The notes under the pieces: generated by a model
The model's input: only the letters and a program-made list of their open reading frames with translations
Databases searched by the model: none
What the model was told of the DNA's origin: nothing
From: Nocardioides dokdonensis FR1436
GTDB taxonomy: Bacteria > Actinomycetota > Actinomycetes > Propionibacteriales > Nocardioidaceae
Length of the DNA stretch: 64,000 bases
Assembly (NCBI RefSeq): GCF_001653335.1
Contig: NZ_CP015079.1
Coordinates: 3,720,001-3,784,000 of the forward strand
Direction: 5' to 3'
In this document: piece after piece, positions 15,116 through 25,682 of the stretch
Numbering within the stretch: the stretch's first letter is position 1
Layout: the number at the start of each line of letters is the position of its first letter
Program-made: the position numbers and the translations under genes

Positions 15116-15807
15116 CAGGTGAGGCTGCGGACCAGGAGGACCAGGGCGGAGGACGCGCAGACGAGCAGCACCACGGGCCGGACCCGGGAGGCGGGCAGGC
15201 GGGGGCGCAGCACGCGGCCGAGGAGGGCCCCGACGGCGAGCACCGGGGACAGCGCCAGCGCCAGCAGGAACGTGTCGCGCTCGAGGTGGCCGGCCAGGCC
15301 CAGTCCCGCGAGGGAGAGCGCGGCGCCGACCATGAAGTAGACCGCGAGCGTCGTGCGGATCGTGCGCGGCGGCCGGTGCTGGTAGAGCAGCGCCAGCGGC
15401 GGGCCGCCGATCGAGGTGGCGGTGCCGCTCACCCCCGAGATGGCTCCGGCCACCACGAGCGAGGTGCGGTTGAGCGGCAGCACGACGGTGCGCCAGGTCA
15501 TGGCCACCGCCAGCAGCACCATCACGCCCACGGCGACACCCAGCAGGCGGGGCTCCAGCGCCGTGACGGCCACGACCCCGACGCCGGTGCCGAGCACCCG
15601 CGAGGGCAGCGACCAGCCCAGGCCGTGCCAGTCGATGTCCTCGCGCTCGTGGGCCAGCGTCACGAACGGCAGGGCGAGGGCCAGCCAGAGCATCAGCTCG
15701 GGCATCAGCCGTGGCTCGACCAGGGTGATGACCGGGGCGCTGACCAGCCCGAGGCCCAGGCCCACCAACGACTGCACGGTGGCCCCGGCCAGAAGGGCCA
15801 GGGCCAC
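15115..15807 (-). CDS. TauE/SafE family membrane exporter
   Basis: A protein of about 230 residues with seven to eight membrane segments, member of the TauE/SafE (sulfite/organosulfonate exporter) family. Hallmarks are the first-half GLGLGLVSAPVITL and second-half GAISGVSGTATSIGGPPLAL repeats. The start is uncertain: GTG 15,807 is the first standard start after the aconitase stop, but the first membrane helix seems to begin earlier (LLGLSAAALITV), so a non-standard start near 15,846 is possible. It follows aconitase by 35 bp on the same strand. Substrate cannot be told from sequence. Confidence 0.8.
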   Translation of the reverse strand: MALALLAGATVQSLVGLGLGLVSAPVITLVEPRLMPELMLWLALALPFVTLAHEREDIDWHGLGWSLPSRVLGTGVGVVAVTALEPRLLGVAVGVMVLLAVAMTWRTVVLPLNRTSLVVAGAISGVSGTATSIGGPPLALLYQHRPPRTIRTTLAVYFMVGAALSLAGLGLAGHLERDTFLLALALSPVLAVGALLGRVLRPRLPASRVRPVVLLVCASSALVLLVRSLT

Positions 15808-15842
15808 CGTGATCAGCGCAGCAGCGCTCAGTCCGAGCAGGG

Positions 15843-18653
<2,811 letters not shown>

Positions 18654-18766
18654 TGACCAACATCTCCTCTGTCGCGTCTGCGATGACGGGCGCTGCTTTG
18701 CGCCTCATCCTGCCGCCGGTCCGGGGCGTGGGGAAAGGAAGGCTCCCCTTACTCGGCGACCACATC

Positions 18767-18791
18767 TCTTGACGTCAAGATACATGACGTC
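18767..18791. promoter_or_regulatory. Palindromic operator upstream of acnA, MarR/UrtR-like
   Basis: TCTTGACGTCAAGA (18,767-18,780) is a perfect 14-bp palindrome followed by a second GACGTC 15 bp away. The gap 18,654-18,872 holds no gene. MarR-family regulators of the UrtR/TamR group bind sites of the TTGA-N2-TCAA kind, and TamR of Streptomyces coelicolor is reported to control aconitase, so control of acnA is plausible. No regulator gene of that family is in the window. Confidence 0.5.
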
Positions 18792-18872
18792 GCGGGGTCG
18801 TCTCCACCAGCGCCCGTCCACGCGGTGCGCATGGGCGTCGCCACCCCCGAGGACGACGACACGTGCCCTCGT

Positions 18873-19328
18873 TCAGCGCTCGTCGAGCACCGAGGGAGGG
18901 AGCTCGATGTCGGGGACGAGCGCGACGAGCAGGTCCCGCACGCGAGAGTCGAGGTCGGCGATGATCTCGCGGACGGTGTCCGCGTCCTGGCCGCCGGGGT
19001 CGGCGACCGGCCAGTCGACGTACGTCACCCCGGGGACGTAGGGGCACTCCTCGCCGCAGCCGAGCGTGATGGCCATGGTGCTCGCGGCGATGGTGTCGCG
19101 CGTCAGCAGCGTGGGCTGCTCGTGCGACGTGTGGAGCCCCAGCTGCTCGAGGACGGCGGCGACCTCGGCGTGGATGTGGTCGCCGGGCTGGGTGCCTGCC
19201 GACCGGGCGACCACACGACCGCCGGCATAGTGCTCGGCCAGGACCCGGCTGATGACGGAGCGACCGCCGTTGCGGACGCAGGCGAACACGACCTGCGGGG
19301 GCGTCTGCGTCTGGTCGGTGCTGGTCAT
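18873..19328 (-). CDS. arsC: Arsenate reductase, low-molecular-weight phosphatase type
   Basis: A 151-residue cytoplasmic enzyme that reduces arsenate to arsenite for export. The P-loop CVRNGGRS starts at Cys17. Further cysteines at 91 and 95 (GCGEECPYVPG) are suitable for the redox relay, and the acidic WPVADPGG loop supplies the general acid. The ATG overlaps the stop of the acr3 gene by a few bases (19,325-19,328), so the order is arsR, acr3, arsC on one transcript. Reductant (thioredoxin or mycothiol) cannot be decided, but the actinobacterial setting makes mycothiol/mycoredoxin possible. Confidence 0.92.
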   Translation of the reverse strand: MTSTDQTQTPPQVVFACVRNGGRSVISRVLAEHYAGGRVVARSAGTQPGDHIHAEVAAVLEQLGLHTSHEQPTLLTRDTIAASTMAITLGCGEECPYVPGVTYVDWPVADPGGQDADTVREIIADLDSRVRDLLVALVPDIELPPSVLDER

Positions 19329-20440
19329 CGGGTCGCTCCTGCGCTGTCGGTGGGGGTGGTGCGTTGGCGGTAGAACTTGCGCGCCCAGAGGCTGACGGAG
19401 ACCAGCGCGATCAGGGCGGGCACCTCGATGAGCGGGCCGACGACCCCTGCCAGGGCCTGGCCGGAGGTGACGCCGAAGACGCCGATGGCCACGGCGATGG
19501 CGAGCTCGAAGTTGTTGCCCGCCGCAGTGAAGGAGACGGCGGTGGCGCGCTGGTAGTCGAAGCCGAGCGCCCGGGTGAGCAGCATGGAGCCGCCCCACAT
19601 GAGCGCGAAGTAGATGACCAGCGGGACCGCGATCCTGGCCACGTCGAGCGGCTGGGTGGTGATCGTGTCGCCCTGGAGGGCGAAGAGCAGCACGATGGTG
19701 AACAGCAGGCCGTACAGGGCGGTCGGCCCGATCTTGGGCAGGAACGTCGACTCGTACCAGTCGCGGCCCTTCGCCCGCTCGCCGAGGGTGCGGGTGAGGA
19801 ACCCGGCCAGGAGCGGGATGCCGAGGAAGACCAGGACGGACTTGGCGATGCTCCACACCGACACGTCGAGCGCGGACTGGTCGAGGCCGAGCCAGCCGGG
19901 CAGGACCTCGAGGTAGAAGTAGCCGAGGAAGGCGAACGCGAAGATCTGGAACACGGCGTTGATGGCGACGAGGATGGCCGCCGCCTCGCGGTCGCCGCAG
20001 GCGAGGTCGTTCCAGATCAGCACCATCGCGATGCAGCGGGCCAGTCCGACGATGATGAGCCCGGTGCGGTACTCGGGCAGGTCGGGCAGCAGCAGCCACG
20101 CGAGGGCGAACATCAGCGCGGGCCCGAGCACCCAGTTCAGGGCGATGGAGGTGACGAGCATCCGGGTGTCGCTGGTGACGTGGCCGAGCTCGTCGTAGCG
20201 GACCTTGGCCAGGACCGGGTACATCATGATGAGCAGCCCGATCGCGATCGGCAGGGACACCGACCCGACCTCGACCCTGGCCAGCGCGTCGTCCAGGCCG
20301 TCCACCAGGCGACCCAGGAGCAGCCCGACGGCCATGGCGACGCCGATCCACACCGGCAGGAACCGGTCGAGGGTGGACAGGCGCTGCAGGACCGGGTCGG
20401 TGGATGCGCCCGAGGCGGTGTCGTGGACGGTGTCGCTCAT
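19325..20440 (-). CDS. acr3: Acr3-family arsenite efflux permease
   Basis: A 371-residue inner-membrane protein with ten predicted membrane helices that exports arsenite. The diagnostic Acr3 block GLARCIAMVLIWNDLACGD contains the conserved cysteine, and a later TAAGNNFELAIAVAIGVFG matches the second family signature. Its ATG overlaps the end of arsR by 4 nt and its stop overlaps arsC, which shows a tight operon. It is Acr3 rather than ArsB, as usual in actinobacteria. Confidence 0.95.
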   Translation of the reverse strand: MSDTVHDTASGASTDPVLQRLSTLDRFLPVWIGVAMAVGLLLGRLVDGLDDALARVEVGSVSLPIAIGLLIMMYPVLAKVRYDELGHVTSDTRMLVTSIALNWVLGPALMFALAWLLLPDLPEYRTGLIIVGLARCIAMVLIWNDLACGDREAAAILVAINAVFQIFAFAFLGYFYLEVLPGWLGLDQSALDVSVWSIAKSVLVFLGIPLLAGFLTRTLGERAKGRDWYESTFLPKIGPTALYGLLFTIVLLFALQGDTITTQPLDVARIAVPLVIYFALMWGGSMLLTRALGFDYQRATAVSFTAAGNNFELAIAVAIGVFGVTSGQALAGVVGPLIEVPALIALVSVSLWARKFYRQRTTPTDSAGATR

Positions 20441-20829
20441 GCGGAGGCCCCTTCCAGGGTCTTCGTGGGGGTGGCGGTGAACAGGCTGCCGAGGGCTGCC
20501 ATCGCCTCGGGGCGGGCGATGTAGTAGACCCACGTGCCGCGCTTCTCGCGGTCCAGCAGCCCGGCCTCGTGCAGCACCTTGAGGTGGTGGCTGACCGTGG
20601 GCTGGGAGAGGTCGAAGTGCGGGAGCAGGTCGCACACGCACGCCTCGCTGCCCTCGTGGGAGAGGACCAGCGACAGGAGCCGCAGGCGGGCGGGGTCGGC
20701 GATCGCCTTCAACATCGGGACGACGCCGTCGGCCTGGTCGGCGCTGATGGGTTCTCGCGCCAGCGGCACGCAGCAGGCGAGCCCGTCGGTCATGGGCAGC
20801 AGGTGAGAGCCTGCGGAGGACTTCGACAT
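20437..20829 (-). CDS. arsR: ArsR-type arsenic-responsive repressor
   Basis: A 130-residue winged-helix repressor. The recognition helix is in LSQPTVSHHLKVLHEAG. Candidate As(III) thiols are the N-terminal pair Cys19-Cys20 (GLACCVPLA) and Cys64/Cys66 (EACVCDLL). This layout is like the Corynebacterium type, where a CC pair plus one helix cysteine bind arsenite. The ATG at 20,829 was preferred to the upstream codon at 20,973 because the latter would cross the promoter region. It heads arsR-acr3-arsC and is divergent from arsO. Confidence 0.92.
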   Translation of the reverse strand: MSKSSAGSHLLPMTDGLACCVPLAREPISADQADGVVPMLKAIADPARLRLLSLVLSHEGSEACVCDLLPHFDLSQPTVSHHLKVLHEAGLLDREKRGTWVYYIARPEAMAALGSLFTATPTKTLEGASA

Positions 20830-20865
20830 GAGTCGATATTGACAGATGTTGATGCGGCGCGCCAC
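20830..20865. promoter_or_regulatory. Probable ArsR operator between arsR and arsO
   Basis: Plus-strand ATATTGACAGATGTTGAT (20,836-20,853) carries TTGA repeats spaced like the imperfect dyads bound by ArsR/SmtB repressors. It lies just ahead of the arsR start, where binding would block the leftward operon. The dyad is imperfect, so the exact site is uncertain. Confidence 0.45.
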
Positions 20866-20932
20866 ATTGACGCTCATCGACATGATCACCCACGCTCGTG
20901 ACGCGGTCTCCCCCGCGGGTGCGCGTAGACCG

Positions 20933-22117
20933 ATGATGGGCGGAGCAGCCCGACGAAGGAGCCACCGCATCAACGACGAAGTGCTCGCCCACGGCGCCCG
21001 CCCAGGCGCGGACGCGGACCCCGCGGCAGCGCGCGAGGTGGACGTCGTCGTGGTCGGCGGTGGGCAGGCGGGCCTGGCGACCGGGTTCTACCTCCGCCGT
21101 GCCGGCCTGGTCCCCGGGCACGACTTCGTCATCGTGGATGCCGCCGACCGGCCGGGTGGCGCCTGGCCGCGCACCTGGGACGGTCTGCGGCTGTTCTCAC
21201 CGGCGACGTTCTCGTCGTTGCCAGGCTGGATGATGCCGTCGTGGGACGACGCCACCCGGGGGTTCCCCCCGCGGGACCACGTCGTCGACTACCTGACGCA
21301 CTACGAGGAGCGCTACGACCTGCAGGTGCTGCGGCCGCACCGGGTGACCTCGGTACGGCGCGCCGACACCGACCCGCACGGACGACTGGTCGTGGAGGCG
21401 GACGACCTCACGCTCGCCGCGCGCAGTGTGGTGTCCGCGACCGGCACGTGGGAACGGCCCTTCTGGCCGAGTCACCCGGGGATGGGCGACTTCACCGGCC
21501 GGCAGCTGCACGCCGCCGACTACCGGGTGCCGGAGGAGTTCGCGGGGCAGAGCGTGGTCGTCGTGGGTGGCGGCAACTCCGCGGCGCAGATCCTCGCCGA
21601 GGTCTCGAGGGTCGCCACGGCCACGTGGGTCACGACCAGGCAGCCGCGGTTCCTCGCAGATGACGTGGACGGAAGGGTGCTGTTCGCCACCGCCCGAGCA
21701 CGCATCAAGGCGCTCGAGGAGGGACGTGACCACGCCGGCGTCGCGGGCCTCGGGGACATCGTCATGGTCGCGAGCGTGAAGGACGCCCGTGACCGCGGCG
21801 TCCTGCGGGCGGAGCCGATGTTCAGCCGGCTGACAGCAGACGGCGTCACCTGGGCCGACGGGGAGACCCGGAGGTGCGACGCCGTGATCTGGTGCACCGG
21901 GTTCCGTCCCGCACTGCGTCACCTGCACCCGCTACGGCTCCGCACCAGCGAGGGTCGCATCCCTGTCGGCGGGGAGTCTGGCACCCAGGCGCTCGAGGAG
22001 CCGCGGCTGCACCTGGTCGGCTACGGGGACTGGACGGGCCCGGCGTCCTCGACCCTGGCCGGTGTCGGAGCCTCTGCCAAGAGCACGGCATCCACGGTAG
22101 CGGCGCTGGTCGGGTAG
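20933..22117 (+). CDS. arsO: ArsO-like flavin-dependent monooxygenase
   Basis: About 394 residues. A Rossmann FAD site VVVVGGGQAGLATGFYLRRAG and an NADPH site VVVVGGGNSAAQILAE flank a middle domain, as in the ArsO/Trk-type flavin monooxygenases found in arsenic clusters. Role is probably oxidation of an arsenic or thiol compound; the true substrate is uncertain. ATG 20,933 is the first convincing start, but a strong GAAGGAG (20,955-20,961) lies 7 nt before an in-frame ATC at 20,969. That site looks like an original start whose ATG became ATC. It is divergent from arsR. Confidence 0.85.
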   Translation: MMGGAARRRSHRINDEVLAHGARPGADADPAAAREVDVVVVGGGQAGLATGFYLRRAGLVPGHDFVIVDAADRPGGAWPRTWDGLRLFSPATFSSLPGWMMPSWDDATRGFPPRDHVVDYLTHYEERYDLQVLRPHRVTSVRRADTDPHGRLVVEADDLTLAARSVVSATGTWERPFWPSHPGMGDFTGRQLHAADYRVPEEFAGQSVVVVGGGNSAAQILAEVSRVATATWVTTRQPRFLADDVDGRVLFATARARIKALEEGRDHAGVAGLGDIVMVASVKDARDRGVLRAEPMFSRLTADGVTWADGETRRCDAVIWCTGFRPALRHLHPLRLRTSEGRIPVGGESGTQALEEPRLHLVGYGDWTGPASSTLAGVGASAKSTASTVAALVG

Positions 22118-22255
22118 CGCGACACCCGAGCGGCACGCGGAGCAGGTACGGCAGCATCGAACCCGGCTCGGTGTTGCGGGCGATCACGAAGTGCTCCGGC
22201 ACGCCGTCACGGTGGCGAGGGCTCGCCGGCTCGGTACACCGCTGCGCGGCTGCTT

Positions 22256-23515
22256 CTAGGTTCGTCGGTGGAACCGGACCTCGTTGTCGGAACCGACGGT
22301 TGTCTCGTAGTCGGGGTCGTGGATGCGACGGTGGTGGAAGGGGCAGAGCAACCGTCCCCGCTCCACCGCCGTCTCACCGTGGTCCGCCCAGGGGTCGTCG
22401 TGATGGGCGTGGCACATCGCCGGTGGTGCCTCACAGCCGACAGCGGTGCAGCCCCGGTCGCGCACGAGCAGCGCGAGGCGTTGGGCGTAGGTGAAGAACC
22501 GGCGGCTGCGGCCGACGTCCAGCGGTTGGCTCCTGCCGCCGAGCACGACGGGCACGATCCCCGCCTCGCACGCCAAGCGACGGGCGGTGCCGGCGCTGAC
22601 GCAGCCGCCGGTGTCGAGCGCCGCCGTAGCGAGCCCACCGGTGAGGCTCTCGAGCGTCATCGTGACCACGACCGTGGCGTTCACTCCGCCCGCCTTCGGC
22701 AGCGCCGTCGGGTCGAGGCGCTCGATGAGCTCCACGAACGCCTCCCCCAGCCGCACCGCCGACGGGCGACGACGAGAACCCTCGGGTGTCTCGGCACCAG
22801 TGCTTGCGCGGTTGGCGATCTGGTGCCTCGGGGCGGCGTACGCCAGCACCGCCTTCTCCAACATCTGCCCCACCAGCAGCGGCACCGTGAACGTGCCCCG
22901 GTACCGGCCGTGGCCGTCCTCGCGGATCCGGAACACCGCAGCCTTCTCCGCCTCCCGCTCCTCGCGCGCCAGCCGCTCGGCCTCCCACACCTCCGCCACC
23001 TCGGGCGCGACGACGTCGAGGATGCGCCGCCCCAGGATCTTCAACGCCTTGGCGTCGTGCACCTCGGCGTAGGCCACCAGCGTCTTCTCCGCCTGCGCCA
23101 ACACACCCGGCCCGAGGTCCTCGGGCAGCACCTCGAGCGCCGCGGTGATCACGACCGCCTGCTCCGCATTGACGTCGCCGCGACCCAGCGCCTCCCGCAC
23201 CAACTCGTGCCGTGCGAGACCTTCGGCGAGCCGGACCTCACGGAACGACTCCCGCTTGGTCGACCTGGTCGCGTTCGCGTGCCACACCGCCAACGACGGC
23301 GACGCATTCCGCTCCTGCACCGCCACCGACTCCGCCTGGGACAGCGCCCGCGAGCGCAGCTCGACCAGCCGCGCCTCAGCCCGCGCGATCTCCACCAGCA
23401 CCCGCGCGGTCACCTCCTGGCCCATCGACCAGACCGGCGCCTCAGCCACCTCGTCCAGCACCGAGTGCACCCGCGCGACGGCCCCGTCGATGGGGTGCGC
23501 GGTGAGGGTGGCCAT
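22256..23515 (-). CDS. DUF222 / HNH endonuclease family protein (copy 1)
   Basis: A 419-residue member of the DUF222-HNH family that is expanded in Nocardioides and relatives. The N-terminal helical DUF222 domain covers about residues 20-330. The C-terminal HNH nuclease has CTAVGCEAPPAMCHAHH and, further on, LLCPFHHRRIHD, giving two zinc cysteine pairs plus the HNH histidines. ATG 23,515 is preferred to a TTG 6 nt upstream. Function is unproved; such genes often multiply in mobile regions. No SOS box is seen upstream, unlike the copy at 47,886. Confidence 0.88.
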   Translation of the reverse strand: MATLTAHPIDGAVARVHSVLDEVAEAPVWSMGQEVTARVLVEIARAEARLVELRSRALSQAESVAVQERNASPSLAVWHANATRSTKRESFREVRLAEGLARHELVREALGRGDVNAEQAVVITAALEVLPEDLGPGVLAQAEKTLVAYAEVHDAKALKILGRRILDVVAPEVAEVWEAERLAREEREAEKAAVFRIREDGHGRYRGTFTVPLLVGQMLEKAVLAYAAPRHQIANRASTGAETPEGSRRRPSAVRLGEAFVELIERLDPTALPKAGGVNATVVVTMTLESLTGGLATAALDTGGCVSAGTARRLACEAGIVPVVLGGRSQPLDVGRSRRFFTYAQRLALLVRDRGCTAVGCEAPPAMCHAHHDDPWADHGETAVERGRLLCPFHHRRIHDPDYETTVGSDNEVRFHRRT

Positions 23516-23594
23516 GGACAAAGTCTCCCAGGCGCCACCGACAAAGAAGCAGGTCAGAAGGGGTTTTCCACAGGCTCCGCGAAACTTTTCTCGA

Positions 23595-24383
23595 TCACTT
23601 CTTCAACCAGTCACTCGACCGGTCTTCGGTTTGTCCAGACTCGCAGACGTACAGCTGGAGGGGCGCGTCTGCGGTGAAGGGCGCGCGGGACCAGTCGCCC
23701 CAGCATTCAACAACCCGGAGGCCGCCGAGCGAGAGCAGCAGCGGCAGCTCCTGGGGGAAGATGCTTCTGATCTCGAGCGGCGCGACAGCGAAGTCGGCCT
23801 CCGATTCGGTGGAGAAGTACCACCTCCCGCGCGTCACCTGCGCGGCCGCGTCGTACGTCTCCGCGACATCGACGTGCACCACGCCACGATCGGGATCCAC
23901 GAACGACAACGCGTCGCGCCTGCGTCTGACGCCGTCGGCCTGGGCGAGCATGCGCACGCTCGGGTTGAACACGTCGAAGACGAGCCGCGCTCCCGGCGCC
24001 AGGTGCCTCCGCACCGCCCGGAAGCAGGACACCAGGTCATCAGCCTCGTGCAGGTGCAGCAGCGAGTTGCCGGCGATGATGACGAGGTCGAACGTCCGGC
24101 CCAGGTCGAACTCGCGCATGTCGCCCTGCACCCACGCCAGCTCCACGCCGCGCTCGCCCGCCTTGCGTTCAGCCTCGGCAAGCATGTCCGGCGAGAGCTC
24201 CAAGCCCATGCACGGGTGTCCGTCGGACGCGATCGGGATCAGCTTGTGCCCGGTGCCGCACCCGAGCTCCAGGACGTACCCGCCCTGCCGATCCGCCTCG
24301 GCCCTGTAGAAGTCGACGGCCTGTGCGCCTCCGGGGAACAGCCGGTCGTACAACCTCGCATCCGAGTAGAACTGCTCGCTCAT
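23595..24383 (-). CDS. SAM-dependent class I methyltransferase
   Basis: A 262-residue Rossmann-fold methyltransferase of the methyltransferase-25 type. Motif I is VLELGCGTGHKLIPIA (about residues 37-52), motif II an acidic GLELSPDM, and motif IV LVIIAGNSLLHLHE. The C-terminal third (RGRWYFSTESEAD and on) is the beta-rich substrate cap. Substrate is unknown. It sits 80 bp ahead of the DUF222 gene in the same direction, but shared transcription is uncertain. Confidence 0.85.
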   Translation of the reverse strand: MSEQFYSDARLYDRLFPGGAQAVDFYRAEADRQGGYVLELGCGTGHKLIPIASDGHPCMGLELSPDMLAEAERKAGERGVELAWVQGDMREFDLGRTFDLVIIAGNSLLHLHEADDLVSCFRAVRRHLAPGARLVFDVFNPSVRMLAQADGVRRRRDALSFVDPDRGVVHVDVAETYDAAAQVTRGRWYFSTESEADFAVAPLEIRSIFPQELPLLLSLGGLRVVECWGDWSRAPFTADAPLQLYVCESGQTEDRSSDWLKK

Positions 24384-24464
24384 GCGCGCACCTCTCCACC
24401 CCGTTCCGCACCTGTGGCCGGGCGGCCCTCATCCCCATGGCCTCCGAGACACCGCCTGGTGAGG

Positions 24465-24632
24465 CTATCGGTGCGCCACAGGCGCCACCCAGCGGAATGC
24501 GCTGAGAAGGGGGCGGCGACACCAGCACGTGGACGAGCAGTGGCAGCGCTGCAACCCGGCCGCCTCGGCGGCCCGTGTCGCGACTGCTGCGCCGAGGTAG
24601 AGCGTGAGAACGACGACTGCACTGCGCCTCAT
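24465..24632 (-). CDS. Small Cys-rich membrane protein next to merR-like gene
   Basis: A 55-residue protein with an N-terminal hydrophobic helix (AVVVLTLYLGAAVATRAA), a cysteine cluster CHCSSTCWC and a hydrophobic/basic end LLSAFRWVAPVAHR. It is too short for routine calling but has clear design: anchor, four cysteines, conserved-looking FRWV end. I recall similar small actinobacterial proteins with a CxC-x3-CxC/CWC core. It lies 43 bp downstream of the MerR-type gene on the same strand, so a metal-linked role is possible. The function is not known. Confidence 0.55.
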   Translation of the reverse strand: MRRSAVVVLTLYLGAAVATRAAEAAGLQRCHCSSTCWCRRPLLSAFRWVAPVAHR

Positions 24633-24675
24633 CCCATCGAAGGTACCCCCGCCGCGGCGGGCGCCCCCGCCGCCG

Positions 24676-25077
24676 TCAGGCCTCCACCGCGATGATGTGG
24701 CAGATCTCGGCGTCGGAGCAGTCGGCGGGATCGAGTCGGGCACTGCGGTCGATGAGGCCTTCGAGCTCCACCTCGAGTGCGGCGAGCTCACGTTGTCGGG
24801 CCCGGATGTCCTCCAGCTTGGCCAGGAGCAGGGAGTGCACGTGCGCGCACGGCACTGCGCCGTCGCGGCGCAGGTCGAGGATGCTGGCCAGCTCGACGAG
24901 GGTGAGCCCGGCTGCCTGTCCGCTGCGGATGAACGCGAGCCGAGTCAGCACCGAGGCGTCGTACTCTCGATATCCATTGGCTCCCCGGCGCGGTTCGGGA
25001 AGCAGACCCCGGCGCTCGTAGAAGCGGATGGTCTGCGTCGGGACGCCCGCCACGTCGGCCACCTCTCCGATGCGCAT
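24676..25077 (-). CDS. MerR-family metal-responsive regulator
   Basis: A 133-residue regulator with the N-terminal MerR helix-turn-helix (MRIGEVADVAGVPTQTIRFY), wing, and dimerisation helix. Cysteines at 77, 120 and 126 match the count and spacing of the three Hg(II) ligands in MerR, though the metal cannot be fixed by sequence. It is divergent from the 25,133 operon, with a typical overlong-spacer promoter between them. It probably represses without metal and twists the promoter open when metal binds. Confidence 0.88.
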   Translation of the reverse strand: MRIGEVADVAGVPTQTIRFYERRGLLPEPRRGANGYREYDASVLTRLAFIRSGQAAGLTLVELASILDLRRDGAVPCAHVHSLLLAKLEDIRARQRELAALEVELEGLIDRSARLDPADCSDAEICHIIAVEA

Positions 25078-25093
25078 GCCCTCACCCTACGTC

Positions 25094-25125
25094 TTGACCT
25101 TGCACCGCGGATCAAGGTCTAGCGT
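25094..25125 (+). promoter_or_regulatory. MerR-type promoter/operator with leaderless start
   Basis: TTGACC (25,094-25,099) and TAGCGT (25,120-25,125) are separated by 20 bp, longer than the normal 17, as in MerR-controlled promoters. Between them a perfect inverted repeat GACCTTG (25,096-25,102) and CAAGGTC (25,113-25,119) forms the operator. The -10 ends 7 nt before the ATG at 25,133, which implies a leaderless mRNA. Confidence 0.85.
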
Positions 25126-25132
25126 CGCGGAC

Positions 25133-25432
25133 ATGGACATCACGCTGCTCTACTTCGAGGACTGCCCGAACTGGAAGGTCGCGGACGAACGACTCACCGC
25201 GCTCGCCGCTGAGCGGCCCGACATCCACGTCACCCGCCACCTCGTCGAGACTCCGGAGGAGGCTGAGCGCACCGGGTTCCACGGCTCACCCAGCATCCAG
25301 GTCGACGGCGAGGACGTCTTCGCCGAGCCCGGCTCCGAGGTCGGCCTCTCCTGCCGCAGGTACGACACCCCCGACGGGTACCAGGGCTCACCGAGCCTCG
25401 ACCAGCTGCGGGCGGTCCTCGCCGATGCGTGA
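25133..25432 (+). CDS. Thioredoxin-like/DUF2703-type small protein of metal operon
   Basis: A 99-residue thioredoxin-fold protein: YFEDCPNWKVADERL holds a single cysteine at the position of the first active-site Cys, and cis-Pro lies in FHGSPSIQVDGED. A further Cys is in GLSCRRY. Proteins like this accompany actinobacterial mercury or organomercury genes and may deliver reducing equivalents or metal. First gene after the MerR-type promoter. It overlaps the MerT-like start by 8 nt. Confidence 0.75.
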   Translation: MDITLLYFEDCPNWKVADERLTALAAERPDIHVTRHLVETPEEAERTGFHGSPSIQVDGEDVFAEPGSEVGLSCRRYDTPDGYQGSPSLDQLRAVLADA

Positions 25433-25682
25433 CCGGGTCGCGACCATCGGACCGATCGCCGCGATCGCCGGAGCCCTCGGGCTGTGCTGCGGCCTCCCGG
25501 TACTGCTCTCCCTGGGGGTCGCGGGCGCGATCGCCGGATGGTCCCTGCAGAGCTGGGTCCTCCTCGGGCTCGGGCTCGTGCTGGCGGCCCTCGGATCGGC
25601 TCGGATCCTCCGAGGCCGACGAGACGACCAGGCCCGCCCACAACCAGGCGACTCCGCCATTGAGAAGGAGAACCACCGATGA
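25425..25682 (+). CDS. MerT/MerF-like small membrane transporter
   Basis: An 85-residue protein with two membrane helices. The first contains a vicinal cysteine pair, GALGLCCGLPVLLSLGVAGA, just as in the MerT/MerF mercury importers. A second helix is SWVLLGLGLVLAALGSA, and the tail is hydrophilic. Placement between the thioredoxin-like and reductase genes, both overlapping, fits an uptake step that passes metal to the reductase. It lacks the extra cytoplasmic cysteine pair of full-length MerT, so it is closest to MerF in size. Confidence 0.75.
   Translation: MRDRVATIGPIAAIAGALGLCCGLPVLLSLGVAGAIAGWSLQSWVLLGLGLVLAALGSARILRGRRDDQARPQPGDSAIEKENHR

Noticed and set aside
23516..23600. SOS box for the first DUF222 gene
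   Set aside because: No CGAAC-N4-GTTCG-like sequence was found upstream of 23,515.
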